A model generated the notes under the pieces. That model searched no databases and was not told the origin of the DNA. It saw only the letters and a program-made list of their open reading frames with translations. A stretch of DNA of 64,000 nt, taken from the NCBI GenBank assembly GCA_002964805.2, contig PUDQ02000001.1, forward strand, positions 5,604,001 through 5,668,000, read 5' to 3'. Made by a program: the position numbers and the translations under genes. The stretch's first letter is position 1, and each line of letters opens with the position of its first letter. The DNA comes from Trametes villosa (lineage: Eukaryota; Basidiomycota; Agaricomycetes; Polyporales; Polyporaceae). This document shows positions 35,590 to 49,068 of this stretch, in pieces.

Positions 35590-36180
35590 AATCACAGCTG
35601 CGCCCGTGAGCCTGACCTTCCACCGCTCGTCCAACTTCTCCACACCGTGCACTCGCCGGGGGCGCTCCTTGCCGAGGCGCGCGAATTTCACTGCGTTGTG
35701 CTGCTCAAGCCTCACACAGCTAGCGGTTCAGCGCGCCGCGGCTGCTCACGTCGGGGGAACGCATCTCCTCCCCGAGGCGCGTCGCGCACGTCGAGCACGG
35801 GTAGAGGGCCGGCAGCGCGCGCAGCAGCGAGAGCATGTTCACGCGGTGCGCCATGCTCGGCGCGTCCGGGTACTAGTACGCCACGGCTGTGTGCAGGAAC
35901 GTCCACGGCGCGGTCCCGAGCTGCTCGACGTCTGGCGGGCAATCTGCCGGGCGCACGTACTCTGGCTCAGCAACGGGCGTTGGCGCGGGCGCGGCGGAGG
36001 CGACTTGTTGGGAGGTGGAGGCGAAACCGGTCCCGATGCGAATGCTGTCATCATCGCCGCGCCGGTCTTCTGCTGGCCAGGATCTTGCTTGGAAGATTGC
36101 CCCTACTGTTTGGGCTTGTCGACGCGTGGTTCTCAGTTGCGGAACGCGGTACGAATCTTGCAACGTTTCCCGTCGGGGCC
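35590..36180 (-). pseudogene. ERV1: ERV1/ALR-type sulfhydryl oxidase, decayed
   Basis: Relic of the FAD-dependent thiol oxidase of the mitochondrial intermembrane space. Reading on the minus strand from about 36180: GPDGKRCKIR then a stop, a degenerate linker, PPDVEQLGTAPWTFLHTAVAY, a TAG (35874-35876), YPDAPSMAHRVNMLSLLRAL, and the redox-active CxxC in LYPCSTC. Next comes GALNR, a TAG (35720-35722) where family members have Trp (RWLCE), LCEA, a short insertion with frame change, and HNAVKFARLGKER. The N-terminal CxxC is also damaged (CKIR for CKxC). With three stops, a lost Cys and a frameshift it is a pseudogene. Some of the stops fall where Trp is expected. Confidence 0.8.
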
Positions 36181-36904
36181 CCAGACTATCCCTGGCGGAG
36201 GAGAGGACTCGGCAGTGGACCCAGAGGTGCTCGGGGCGCCCTCCGCGAGAGGCATTGCTCACGGCCGTTTCCTTTGCGGAGACAGAGAGGAATGTGCTGG
36301 GTTTTTGGGCCGTAGATATACTTATGCGAGGATTGGGTTGACTGTAGGGTAGAAGATAGTCATTCTGCCTCGGACCCCGGGAGAGACCGAGTTTCCCGTA
36401 ACGAGCGGCGAATTCCTTGGCAGCTGGCACACCCACAGTTACAGGTTTCAGTCTCCCGCATGGTTCCCTAGTCGTCTCACTGCGTCAGGCGACCTTCGAA
36501 GGGGCATCGCTGGTACCAAGTTAGAGCCCGGCGATGTGCACTGTCGAGTGACGACCTGGATAACATTGATGATAAACAACTGAACCGGAGAAGCACTCCC
36601 TGACTGCACGGACTTAACTTTGTTCATTCACATTCAGGCGACTGAGAGGGGTAGTAGCTGTCTGGAACCTGGCGTTGAGTAACGTTGAGTAGGAGAAGAG
36701 CCCGAAAGGTGGCAGGCCGCAGAGACACGACGATCGATCCTGTGCACTGCGCACGCAGGGCTCTCGTAATCTTATCAGATACGCCCAGCCCTCGAAGCGG
36801 CCGCGAGCCGAGAACCCTCGCTCGTCTCACACCGTCGCCTACCACACCCACGTTTCCCTCTTCACCACCTTCCACGTCTACACCGCGAACCCAACCTCGC
36901 CGCC
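36181..36904. other. Upstream region of SFH5
   Basis: About 700 bp without a supported gene. The last ~150 bp before ATG 36905 are CT-rich, typical of a fungal leader. Confidence 0.5.
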
Positions 36905-38245
36905 ATGTCCTCAGAAGCCGCTCCCGTCCTCCCCCCTGTCGTTGACGCGGCGCCCGCACAGGAGCATGCCGACGCACCCGCAGCTACCTCTGAGCCTGCG
37001 CCACAACTCGAGCCCGCAACAGAGACCGCGCCTGCAACTGAGCCCACAGCGGCCGCCGTTGCGGAGGCTGCGATAGTTGCGCCGCCCGCACCAACGGCAG
37101 TGGTGGAAGAGCCGAAGGCGGAGGCGAAGACAGAGGAGCCCGCCGCCGCGGCTGCTGCCCCCGAGTCGAGCGAAGCTGCAGAGAAGAAGGAGGCCGACGC
37201 GCCCGCCGAGGAGCCGCAGAACCCGCTCACGCGCAAGTTCACCGACGCGGAGTGGGCCGCCGTCAAGGAGCTGCGCGTGCGTCTTCCCCCCGCTTCGCAC
37301 TGCGCGTTGTTGCTGACAGGGCCCCTACAGTCGAAGCTCCCCGAGGTCCTCGCGAAGGCGTACCCGGACGCTTCGCCTGCCCCGACGGAGATCACGCTCT
37401 GGGGCGTGCCGCTCTCCACCACGCCGAACGCGAAGGGCTCCGTAATCCTCGCGAAGTTCGTGCGCGCGCGCGAGGGCGACGCGGCGAAGGCCGCGGAGAT
37501 GCTCGTCGCGACGCTCCGGTGGCGCGAGGACTTCAAGATCGCGGAGATTATGAAGGAGGAGTTCGACGCGGACGTGTTCGGGTGCCTGGGCAAGGTGTTC
37601 GGGAAGGACAAGGAGGGCCGCCCGGTGACGTACAACCTCTACGGCGCGGTGAAGGACATGAAGGCCGTGTTCGGGGACGTGCAGAAGTTCATCAAGTGGG
37701 TCGCAGTGGTGTTCGGTGGGCGCGGGATGCTGAGGCTGAGAGGCGCGCTTTTGCAGGTGGCGCGTGCAGTTCATGGAGCAGAGCATCGAGCTGCTCGACT
37801 TCGAGACCGTTGACCAGATGGTCCAGATCCACGGTACGTTCTCGCACATCTCGTTCTTGATGTGGCGCTCATGAGTATATCCCGCGCCAGACTACGAGGG
37901 CGTGAGCATGACCCAGCGCGACGCGAGCCAGAAGGCAGCCGCGAAGGAGGCCACGAACATCTTCCAGAACCACTACCCCGAGTTCCTCGTACGTCTCCCC
38001 GTGTGCCGCCTTGTGATGAGTTGGCTAATCACCGCATGCTATAGTCACGGAAGTTCTTCATCAACGTGCCGACGCTGCTCACGTGGGTCTTCTGGCTCTT
38101 CAAGCCGCTGCTGTCCGCGGCGACGCTCGCGAAGATGAGCGTCGTCGGCTCGGGCGCGAAGACGATCGGCGCGGAGCTCTCGCAGGTCATCCCCGTCGAC
38201 GAGCTCCCGACGCGGTACGGCGGCAAGGCGGAGGGCTTCGACTAA
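36905..38245 (+). CDS. SFH5: SFH5-like phosphatidylinositol transfer protein (CRAL-TRIO)
   Basis: Exons 36905-37276, 37331-37695, 37757-37833, 37891-37988, 38045-38245 give 370 residues. The N-terminal ~100 residues are a low-complexity Ala/Pro/Glu tail. The CRAL-TRIO N domain follows (LWGVPLSTTPNAKGSVILAK, then FVRAREGDAAKAAEML and TLRWREDF). The lipid-binding domain has GKDKEGRPVTYNLYG, FETVDQMVQIHDYEG, FFINVPTLLTWVFWLFKPLL. Sec14 homologue 5 moves phosphatidylinositol between membranes at the ER/plasma-membrane cortex and binds heme in yeast. The donor at 37696 is GTGGGT, chosen because it keeps KWRVQFMEQ in frame. Confidence 0.92.
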
Positions 38246-38559
38246 GTCTGCCCTTCCCGCTCGCCTTTCCCTCGTCCCGTTACATGGTAGATATCCTCTT
38301 GGCTTAGGTTGTACTTATATTGTTTTGCTCTTATACCCGGGCTCGCTACTGAGCCACACCACCACTACTCGTTCCCATCCTATGGTTCCACGCTCGTTCA
38401 CGTCTAATGACATCTCTTTTACCCTTGATTCACTTCAAACTTAAACTCAAGATGGCGCGCACTGTGCAGTGAGATGCAAAGGAAGATTACTAATGGAACA
38501 GTACAAATACACCCTGTACAGATATATGGAAACAGTCCGACGCCAACGACTACGACCCC
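38246..38559. other. Convergent intergenic region SFH5 / histone H3
   Basis: 314 bp between 3' ends. No gene or histone-type stem-loop seen; fungal histone mRNAs are normally polyadenylated. Confidence 0.5.
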
Positions 38560-39995
<1,436 letters not shown>

Positions 39996-40907
39996 GCAGG
40001 GCGCTTGGTTGCACGGCTCGGACTATTCTCGGTGTATCATTATGTAGTGTACAACAGCGGTCTCGTAATCGACTCTCCCGACGGCAGAACGCGGACGGGG
40101 TGTGCAGCGCGTGATCGCGACGTGAGCAGTCTCGGAGGCGGCGGCGTGATCGCGCGCACTGGCGGTGGCAGGTGTGTGTGTCCGAGTCTATTGCCCGGTG
40201 GGTGCTTCTCTCATCTCCCTTGCTCTTGACCTGCTCCTTCGCTATGTCTCGCCCTCTGGCCGCGCAAGATGACAGCACGCCGGCTGGGACTGTCGCCCGG
40301 ATGCTTATCTGACGAACGCCCACGGCTGTGGGTGCAGCTCCGCGGCGGGTGATAGACTGTGCGGAACGAGGCGATTGAAGAGCGGGACGGTGATTCCTCT
40401 GCGATTCAACGCCTCGCACCGCTCGCCCTCTCTTATATACATCCTCGCCCGCTTGGGAATCCCCCTCCGCCCACGCCCCGGCATTTTACCGCCATCCAGT
40501 AGCGTCGCGCTCACCCACCTCTCGCTCTCAGCTCCTGCCCCCTCGCTCCCCTCTCTCCCCCTCCCCCCAGCCGCAGCCCCGTGAGCTCTCCTACGCGGCG
40601 AGCCCCGTGAGCACAAGCCCAGAGCCGGCCGCGCGTGCTGTTCCACCGCGCACGGAGAACGCCAATTAGACAGTCTCACACTGAGCCGATCCGCGCTGCT
40701 CGTGAGTGTGCCCCCCTGCCCCCGCGCCCACTTTAGACTCGGCCTTCCGTGCCTTCTTTCTTGCTCCCTCTCCCAGCTCCTCCGTCCAGACCTCATCATC
40801 GCCGCCCCCGCCCTCCCCCACGCTCCATCCAACCACCGCGCCTCGTCTCGCCTCGCCGCCATCAGCACGACGAGCCCACCCCGACCACCCCCACGCCCCC
40901 GAACCCG
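39996..40907. other. Intergenic region H4 / F-box gene
   Basis: H4 3' flank, then a CT-rich leader (about 40500-40880) in front of the F-box gene. The long antisense ORF here is a GC-driven shadow. Confidence 0.55.
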
Positions 40908-42121
40908 ATGTCGAGAGCCGGCCAGCTGCCAAACGAGACCCTCCACGCGATCTTCGAGCACCTCTCCCCGGGGTCGCTCGCCGTCGTCCTCCGCGCCTCG
41001 CACCGCTTCCGCCTCGTCGCCGAGCGCATCCTCTACGCCTCCATCGCGATCGCCGAGGCGCTCCCGCGCGGCGCGCCCACCGCGCACCACACCGCGACCT
41101 GCGCGCACACCCTCCTCGCGCGCCCGCACCTCGCCGAGGGCGTCCGCCGCCTCGCCGTGCGCTGGCAGACCGAGCCCGGCCCGCGCGATGAGTACGTCGC
41201 CGCCGCGGCGCCCGTACTCGCTATGCTCCGCGCCGCGCTCCGCACGCTCGCGCACCTCGAGACGCTCGACCTCGCACTGGGGCTCGCGGGCGGCACGCTT
41301 GACGCGCGCGCGGTGCTTGATGGGTGCGCCTTCCCAGCGCTGCGCGTGTTTGCGCTCAGCGGCGTCGGGCGCGGGAGCATGTCCCCGAAGCTTTACGCCG
41401 CCGCGGCCCCGACTCCCCCGGAGCCGATCGACTGGTTCCTTGCGGCGACACCGACGATCGAACAGCTGCGCCTGCCCGACTGCTACGAGGTGCTCGCGCT
41501 TCCTCCGGGCGCGCTCCCGCGCCTTACAACGTTCCGCGGGAGTGCACTCGCGGCGGCGAGCGTGCTCCCCGGGCGGCCTGTGCAGCTGCTCGGGCTGGTA
41601 GGGCACGAATTCATCACGGAGCGCGACCTCAGCCTCATCGCGCAGGCGAGCGCGCCCGTGCGCCTGCTCGACCTCAGCATGATGAGCGTCACCCCCATAC
41701 TACTACGCGACATCTCGAGACACCTCCACGATGTCGAGGTCCTGAAAGTGAAGCTCGCGCTTCGGCACACCCTGCATTTTGCGTTATCCGGCATCGTGAG
41801 TCCCTCCCGTACCCCCGCTCTCCCCCCTCCTCGAATGCCAGCGGCGCTGACGATGGCTACGCGCAGAGCCTGCTCGCGGGCCTCTCGCCCGTGCTCGGCG
41901 CGTTCCCGGCGCTGCACCAGCTCGACCTCTCGCCGACGCCCGTGGACGGGATCGCGCGCGGGAACGCGCTCGAGGAGCGCGCGCTCTGCACGACGTGGGC
42001 GCGCGCCTGCCCCGCCCTCCGCTCCGTCGTCTTCCCGAGCCGCACCGAGTGGCGGCGCGACGGCGCGGCGGACGTCTGGGTCGCGGACGCGGGCGCGCCG
42101 ACGGTATGGACGCGTTACTAG
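40908..42121 (+). CDS. F-box protein with LRR-like repeats
   Basis: Exons 40908-41795 and 41867-42121 give 380 residues. The F-box is at the N-terminus: LPNETLHAIFEHLSPGSLAVVLRASHRF (split here at about residues 8-35). Leucine-rich segments follow without a strict repeat (LAHLETLDLALGL, FPALRVFALSGV, IEQLRLPDC, VRLLDLSMMSV, FPALHQLDLSP). Such proteins act as substrate receptors of SCF ubiquitin ligases; the substrate is unknown. ATG 40908 was chosen because it directly precedes the F-box and no in-frame ATG lies just upstream. GC-rich, which produces many antisense ORFs. Confidence 0.78.
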
Positions 42122-43198
42122 CTTTCCTTCCCATTTCTCCCCCTTCCCCTTCCCCCGCCCCCGCTCCAGTTTCGCCAGCTTTGTTTGCGCGTTCGTTTTG
42201 TGGATGTGGGGTGCGGCGGGGCGCTGACGCGCGCGTAGGCCGGCGTGCTCGCTCGCATTGGGGGATCGGCGCCGTGGAAGGGGTACGCAGTTTGGTGACG
42301 AATGAGGCCGGGACGGGGGCTGGAGGGGAGGGAGAGAGAATTAACTTACGTGTGGTACGTCATTATCCCTTCCGCTCCTCCTCTCACCGAAAGAATCGCA
42401 CGCTGATCCCATAGATTCCCGTCGCACAGGCTATCCCGCACGCCAGGATCTATCATCTAACACACCACGAACATCGTCTCGCACAGCTGTCACGCACGTC
42501 CGCCCGCAAGCCTGTACTCTTACACGCACACCGTATTTATCGCCGCTGCTCTGACCTGTCTCTATTTCCGTACGCCCAGGCGGACGGCTTATCAAGCCAA
42601 GCCTGCAGCGCACGTTGGACAGGCCCCTGCTCTCACAAGCATATTGGTGTCGTATGTAGGTATGTGTTTGCGTTGCCGGCTGCCGCCACCAACCCTTGGG
42701 AGCCGGTCCCGCGATTGGATCCAACAGCCCCCGGTACCGCGGGACCCGCGTCCACAGTCCACTGTACACGGTCCGACGGTAACCGCTCGGAAGCAGCTGA
42801 ACGTGCACAAGTGCGTTTCCAGCACCCAGAGGAAAAAGTCAATAAGATAAGTAGGAAGTAGGGGGGCTGTGACTACACGCTGCGCGGATCCACATACATA
42901 CAACGCCGTGTTGCGTACTACCTGGGTAACTGTCCGTCTCGGCCGGCGCGGAGCCAGCTCCGGGAGGGAGGTGAGAGAGGGGGGGATATTATCGGCGAGG
43001 GGTTGGGTAACTGGCGAAGGCAGGGCGGGGGATAACCTAGCGGGTACGGGGGGGGCATACGGGGATAGGCTGTAAGGGATACATGCGGGATGAGGGTATA
43101 CACGTTGAGAGATGCAAAAGACACAGCCGGATTGCAAGACAGGGGAGAATTAGCGCGGGGAAGGGGGCAGGCGGCGGGGGCGACGAGAGCAGTTTCGA
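42122..43198. other. Convergent intergenic region
   Basis: About 1.1 kb between the F-box gene and the 3' end of the RhoGAP gene. A strongly G-rich tract (about 42955-43075) lies in the RhoGAP 3' flank. No gene recognised. Confidence 0.5.
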
Positions 43199-46142
43199 CT
43201 ACTCTCCCTCCTCGTCGACGAAGATGTCGGTGTAGTGCTCCAAGATAGTCTCGACGGCCTGCAAGCAACAACCCGTGAGCTCAAGCACCGCAAACCTCGG
43301 AATAATCGCTACGCACCTTGTTCTGGAGCGATGCGTCGGCCATGCCGTTGATCTGCCCGTTGAGCCCCGGCTGGCCCTGGCCGAAGAGCGTCGGGCCGAA
43401 CACGATCGCGACGTTCTGTACAGACATCGCGTTCTGCGCCTCATGTTGGACAACCCTGTCGTACAACGGAAAAAGGAGACCCGTGAGCATGATACCTTGG
43501 ACGACACGATCGTTCACGGATCAATAGGGGGCGAAACGCACTTGTGCAGGTGGCCCATGAGATACTTCAGCGTCGAGTAGTTCGGGTCGGGCAGCGCATT
43601 CACGCGCTCGTGCAGCCGGATGTGCCGCGCGCGCTCGTTCTCGTTCCCTGCGTCACGGAACGAAAGGCTCAGCATCAAACGGTGGCACCCAATCGGAGGA
43701 ATGACTTACGCGCCGCGTCGAGGAACTCGGCATGCTGACTCGACGTGAACAGCGGGTCGGGCAGCTCGCGCAGCCACAGTTTCAGCACGCTTGTCACGTT
43801 GCTGATGTCCGACGACCATTCCTCCGCGTCGAGATTCACCGAGTCCAGGTCTGCCGGGCGCGGTTAGCCCTAGTGTCACCAGACACAACACCCACAGGGA
43901 CGCCGCCGAGGAAAAGGGGAACGCAGCGCACCTCGGTCGAGTCGCTCCTTGAGCTTCTGCACCTTGCTGTGCGTGCCGCCGATACGGTACACGCCCTGCG
44001 TTGTGAGCCCGTACTTCTCGATCGCCTCGCAGCACTTGACGAGGATCGGCGGGACATCGACGTCGTCGCGCGACATCTGTTCCGCGAGGCTCACGCCGAA
44101 CGTCGGCCGGCCCTTGTCCGCCATCGGCGCGTGCGACGGGCTCGGCGAGCTGCCCGGGTGGTGGTGGATGGCGGGCATCGGTGGTAGCTGCGTCGTGCAT
44201 GAGTAATTCCTCTTACGAGAAGACGGCACGAGAGGGGACGCACGAAACCCTCGTCGGCGGGGCCGGTGCGTCGCGGCCCACGCGTGTTCGTGCCTCCATG
44301 CGCGTAGATGTACGCCTGCATGTAGGTCTTGAAGTCCGTGCGGTTGTCGATCGACTCCATCGTCGCCTTCAAACTGGGACCTGCGGAATGGTGAGCTAGA
44401 ATGGGCGCGCATATACGGGTCCTGACTTACTGTTATCGTCGGGTGGTGTTACAATGGTCGCGTCGCTATGCACGATGCTCTCGCAGAGGAATGCATAGCG
44501 AGCGAGGTGATATTGCGTCCCGAGGTCGATCTCGTCTACGCATTCCTTGAACGCCTATGAAGTGGCCTGTCAGCTTGTTGGGCTTTGCACAGACTATGAC
44601 ATGAGCGTACTCGTAGGATTCGAGGCAATTGGAAGTTGAAATACTCCTGTCGGATGGTTTGCGTCTCCGTGACGGCTTTGCGATACGCGTCGGACGCGGT
44701 CGACATGCGCGCCCGGATATCGTCTTCTTGTCGTTGTAGCTGTGGACCCATCTGTGATCAGCGTTTCGCGCATACACTCCGAACACAATACGTACATTTT
44801 GTGGGTTCTTACCCTTCAGCAGCATACCTCCCTTGGCCACCGCCTTCCCTAGCACCCGCTTCCCGTTCACGGGTGACCGGCCCTGCATCGCATTGTCCTT
44901 GAACGACTCGCCCTCCTTCTGCAGGAGCAACCGCTCCAGCTCTTCGGCGGTCATGTCGAAGCGCGACTTCGCCTTCTCCGTTACAGTCTCTGAATCCTGC
45001 AGAGAACGCTCGTAGCGGGTGGCGAGGTCCTTCGTCTGCGAGTGTGGGCGAACACCCCTATGAGACCACGCGCAGAATGGAGGCGACAGCCTGAGGGCCT
45101 TACCGCTTTCCGGTTCTTGTCGACCTCCTTCGCGAGGTTCGAGAGCTCCTCGCTCATCTCATTCAGGCGCGACGCGAACTTGATTCTGTTCTCCGCCATG
45201 ACTTCGTGGGTGCGCATGGACGACTGCCATGCGTTCACGTACGACCTATGGGATCCGAGGTCTCTAGCCGAATGTTAAGATGGACAACCACTGGCACTCA
45301 CCCTGCCTTCGCCTCGCTCGTCGCATACTCGTTCGCCGCCTGCCGCGCGAGCTTCTGCATGGCCTTGCCATACTCGTCCTCCACGCCCGCGCGTCGCTTT
45401 AGAAACGCCGCGGCTTCCTGCGCGGACGTCAACGTCATCCCGCGCACGCGGAGTTAGTGCACGCACCCTACATGACACCATGCTCTGCTTGATTCGATCC
45501 ATGAGAAGCGGAACTCCGCACTGCAACGCAACGCCCGTCAACACCAAGCATCACCAGCCTCCAGCCACACAAGCCGCAGGCCTCCGCAGTTGCGAGCAAA
45601 CCACTCACATCGGTCTCGCACAGCGCGCGCAGGATGTTCTCGTCGAAGCTCGGCTCGACCAGCGTCGCCATCTCCGCTGCACTCGCCGCCGGGTCGTGAT
45701 CGCCGCCGCCGCTACCCACGCTCTCCTCCACGCTCACCCGCGGGAGCGCCTGCCCGTGCCCGTGGCCCAGCTCGCTCGCCGCGCCCCCACCTGCTCCGGG
45801 CATCGCGCTGTCCCTCCACCTTGGCGCGCCTGGGCGCTGCGCGGACTCCGCACTCGAGCGCGGCGGCGACGTTGACTTGGTCGGTGTCGGCGGGGCGCCG
45901 CCGTTGTGCGGGTACAGCGGGTGCGCGTGGTTCGTCTGGCTCTGGCTCTGGCTCTGGTGGCTCTGGTGCGAGTGGTGCGACTGCTGGTCGAGCGACTCCG
46001 CGGAGGTCACGTAGTGCGTCTGCGGCATGCGGGGGTAGTGGCCCGGAGCGCGGGCTGGGTGCCCGAGGTCGGAGCCGCCGTCGCCGTTCGCGTGGTCCCA
46101 GGACGGGCGTCCGTGCTGGTAGCTGTCCTCGACTTCGCTCAT
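43199..46142 (-). CDS. RGD1: F-BAR and RhoGAP protein, RGD1-like
   Basis: GTPase-activating protein for Rho-type GTPases at the membrane. Thirteen exons (minus): 46142-45609, 45520-45479, 45417-45302, 45245-45104, 45035-44796, 44751-44611, 44554-44431, 44380-44244, 44187-43932, 43850-43710, 43647-43542, 43455-43317, 43258-43199; 725 residues in phase. The N-terminal ~160 residues are Ser/His/Gln-rich with a short QS/HQ repeat. The F-BAR domain (about 165-480) has KRRAGVEDEYGKAMQKLAR, SYVNAWQSSMRTHEVMAE and KGKNPQN. The RhoGAP domain (from about 530) has FGVSLAEQ, the Arg finger in GVYRIGGTHSKV, LKLWLRELPDPLF and NVAIVFGPTLFG. Order and spacing match yeast Rgd1. Confidence 0.93.
45930..45985. 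repeat. CTCTGG-type coding microsatellite
   Basis: A run of GGCTCT/GGTGGCTCT units within the first RGD1 exon encodes a His/Ser/Gln repeat on the minus strand. Confidence 0.6.
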
Positions 46143-46830
46143 GTGCGTGCGTTAGAGACTCAGAGGACGAGGTGGTGCGTGGCGGGCGGATGTGAGCCGG
46201 ATAGGTGTGGTTGCTGGGTTATGGGTATGCGCTCCTCGGTCCACGGCTGAGGTGTTGTGTCTTGCACGTTGCGAGGAATGTACTTCGTCCGAGGTGTTAC
46301 AGGCGGTCAGGCCTGCCGCACTGGAGGTGGCCGTCGTCGAGAGCGGCGGGCTGGAGATGGAGGGATGGGAAGAGGATGAGGGGCGTCGGGAAGGCTCGAG
46401 TCGGCTGCGCTTGGGACGCGAAGGCCACACGAACAGGCGCCCGCTCCAGATCTGATCTGCTTATGTCACAATCAATGCCCCCGCCTTCCCTTTTATGGGC
46501 ATCGTCGTTGCGCTGGCCACACTTATAACCCGCTCGCCTTCGTCTCTTCGTTTTTTATGCTACTTCATCGACGACCGCCCACTTAGGACTGCAGAACGTC
46601 TGCCATCCTTACTCGTGCTGTCACTCTTTTTTCTTACTCCTCGCCGCTGTAAACTGAACGAGGTATAGCCTTCATCACTGATGTTCATGAACGCCTTGAT
46701 GCAACTGAAGTACTCATAGCTGGCGTACTAGTACACTGCTGTACCACGGGTACGGGGTAAAAGACGCGCATGAGCAGCGCTTCTGAATCTGGAGTAAGTT
46801 GGGCGCGCTGCAAAAATAGCACGGAAGCTC

Positions 46831-46851
46831 GACCGAGACGTCCGGCGTCAT
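46831..46851 (+). repeat. 21-bp direct repeat, copy 1
   Basis: GACCGAGACGTCCGGCGTCA plus T; matches 47108-47128 at 20 of 21 positions. Confidence 0.65.
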
Positions 46852-47107
46852 CATCGTACAAACTGAATGCTACAGATCCGGCGGTCGATGTGGAATATAA
46901 ACACGGTAGAGGGCGACCGACGCCTCATGTCTCTTCTGGAATGTGTAAACTGCTTTACGCTCGCGCATGCTGGTGATATAGCGCAGCCGAGTTCTGTCGA
47001 CAAGTGGGTCTCATCCGTTACCACAGACCAGCGCGCGCAGCCACTGTGTACACCTCCGCAATAGCAAAATACACCGCATAGACGATATTAATACCACGCG
47101 GCGGATT

Positions 47108-47128
47108 GACCGAGACGTCCGACGTCAT
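47108..47128 (+). repeat. 21-bp direct repeat, copy 2
   Basis: GACCGAGACGTCCGACGTCA plus T; the one difference creates a CRE-like GACGTCA. Confidence 0.65.
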
Positions 47129-47688
47129 GAGCTCAACTGTATCGCAGGGCTTGCGGCCCAGGGCTGCTGGAAGTACAGGCGAGCCGAATATTCTTCGTTG
47201 TTTACACTGAAGCTAGCATACTCAGACAACGAACTCGTGAAACACCAGTCAAAAGTAGAGCACCCAAATTCTACCGACACATCGGTCTTCCTGCCCAGCT
47301 GCATCTTGCGCAGCGGCCGTGCATACCGCTCACACGCCACGACTTCACCTCGGCGCCACTTCGAACGGGCATCTATATTCGTACCCGGCATGGGAATCGT
47401 ACACACCCCCGGACAACATCACCACATTACACGCGGACTCTATGTACTATGTGCGCAAGCGTCCAGGGCTCGGTGAGGGGGAATAATGATAGCATGCATG
47501 TGCGTAAAAAGCAGGTCGTGACGCGACGCAGACGGGCAGGCAAGATGGCCGCAGACGGGCGTAAATGGAGCAGGGAGAGCATAGGGCGGGGGGGAGGAGG
47601 GGGCGCAGGGGATGAAGATGGGCAAGAGATGGGTATCCGACGATCGGTGGCCGTTGAGAGCGACGGATCGCCACGATCCGCGCGCCGC

Positions 47689-49068
47689 TCACGCCCAGCG
47701 CCCGAGGAGGGCCATGATGCCCGCACCGGCGATCATGCAGCACAGCGCGTACGCGAGCTTGGAGTTCGAGCCATTGAGCATGTCCGCGTTGAAAAGGAAC
47801 TCGTGCGCCATGAGCTAAGCACGCTGTCAGAGCGTGTTCACTGCGGTAGCGAGGAAAAAGTCACACACCTCGACAAGACCGGTATAGAGAAGAATACCAC
47901 TGCTGAACGCGTCGAGGATGCCGCTAACGATGCTCGCGGTGGTGCTGTCCGGGTTGTACGTGGAGCGCACGCCGAGGCCGACAGCAATGCCGATGGGCGT
48001 GGTGATACCGAAGAGGAGACCACCGATGATCGGAACGTAGTTGTACTTCTGCGGCAGGCGGATGTATGCCAGCCGGGAGCCGACACCAAGACCTTCGAAC
48101 ATCTCTGTAGTGACCGTTAGAGCCGAAATATAGGTATACATTGAGGAATATCACTCACGGTGGAAGACGATGACGATGAAGAGAATTTTGAACTCATCGT
48201 TGACCGCGAGCGTGAGGCCGATAAGGACACTGTGCAGGAGGACACCGAACTCGAGCACCGCGATACCGATGACCTGCGCGGCGGGCGAGTCTCCGAGGGC
48301 ATCACCGGCGCCGTGGGTATGGTGGCCGTTGTGCTTCGGCACGTCCGAGTGCGCGGCAGGGTACTGCGGGCGGTCGTGGTTGTGCTCGTCCGAGTGTTGG
48401 CTCTCGACGTCTCCGGCCTTCTCGTGCGTGAGCGAGCCGTCGGAGCCCTGCTGCTTGGCGATTGCCGCCTGGGCCGCGCGGTCGGTCTCCGGGCCGTGAG
48501 CAGCGTGCGACGCGAGGCCGTGGCCATGAGCGTCGTGGGTGTAACCGATGCGGGCGAGCATGGCAGTACCCCAGCGGAAGGCGACCAGCTCGGTGATGAA
48601 GATGAGGAAAATACTGAGCAAGCAGATGCCGAGTGCATAGGGCTATGAAGAGCGGCTTGAGCACCTGCGTGTGGAAGAGACTTGAGGGAGCACTCACGTA
48701 GTTCTGCCATGCCGGGTTCAGGCAAGGGGACGACAACTCGTCGATCGCGGGATCCAGCAGATGGATGAGAGCCGTAGCGATCTTTAGGCCAGATGTTAGA
48801 ACCGATGCGTAGACCGAGAAAGAAGTGTACGCACGATGACACCGCTACCGAAGTACTTGGCCGTATCGAACGCGCGGGTGGGAATGCGGGCGCTCAACCA
48901 TTTTGTTCTCCGGGCGAGCACAGGGAAGAGAGCACCGAAGAGGGAGGTCGCGAGGATGATGAAGATCGACGCGATGCGGAGGCCAGTGTACCTGGTGTCG
49001 CCGCCGCCAGAGCCGCAGTTGACATCGTCGTCATCGTCGCGAACGAGGAGGTGGGCGCGGCGCATCAT
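47689..49068 (-). CDS. ZIP-family zinc/iron transporter
   Basis: Membrane importer of Zn2+ (possibly Fe2+), probably plasma membrane. Exons (minus) 49068-48835, 48781-48698, 48642-48159, 48104-47869, 47814-47689 give 387 residues. Eight hydrophobic helices are visible: IASIFIILATSLFGALFPVL, FGSGVIIATALIHLLDPA, GICLLSIFLIFITELVAF, VIGIAVLEFGVLLHSVLIGL, ILFIVIVFHQMFEGLGVGSR, IIGGLLFGITTPIGIAVGL and the C-terminal pair. The metal-binding motifs HSVLIGL (helix IV) and HQMFEGL (helix V) are intact. The loop between helices III and IV is His-rich (HDAHGHG, HSDEHNHD, HNGHHTH), typical of ZIP regulation. Start ATG 49068; a second ATG follows at once. Confidence 0.93.

Larger units (their letters stand above)
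46143..47688. other. Intergenic region RhoGAP / ZIP transporter
   Basis: About 1.5 kb holding the RGD1 promoter side and the 3' flank of the ZIP gene. A 21-bp direct repeat (46831 and 47108) is the only structure noted. Confidence 0.55.

Noticed and set aside
40305..41606. 433-codon minus-strand ORF opposite the F-box gene
   Set aside because: Composition is Arg/Gly/Glu-rich and it spans the promoter and F-box gene; an antisense shadow of high GC3.
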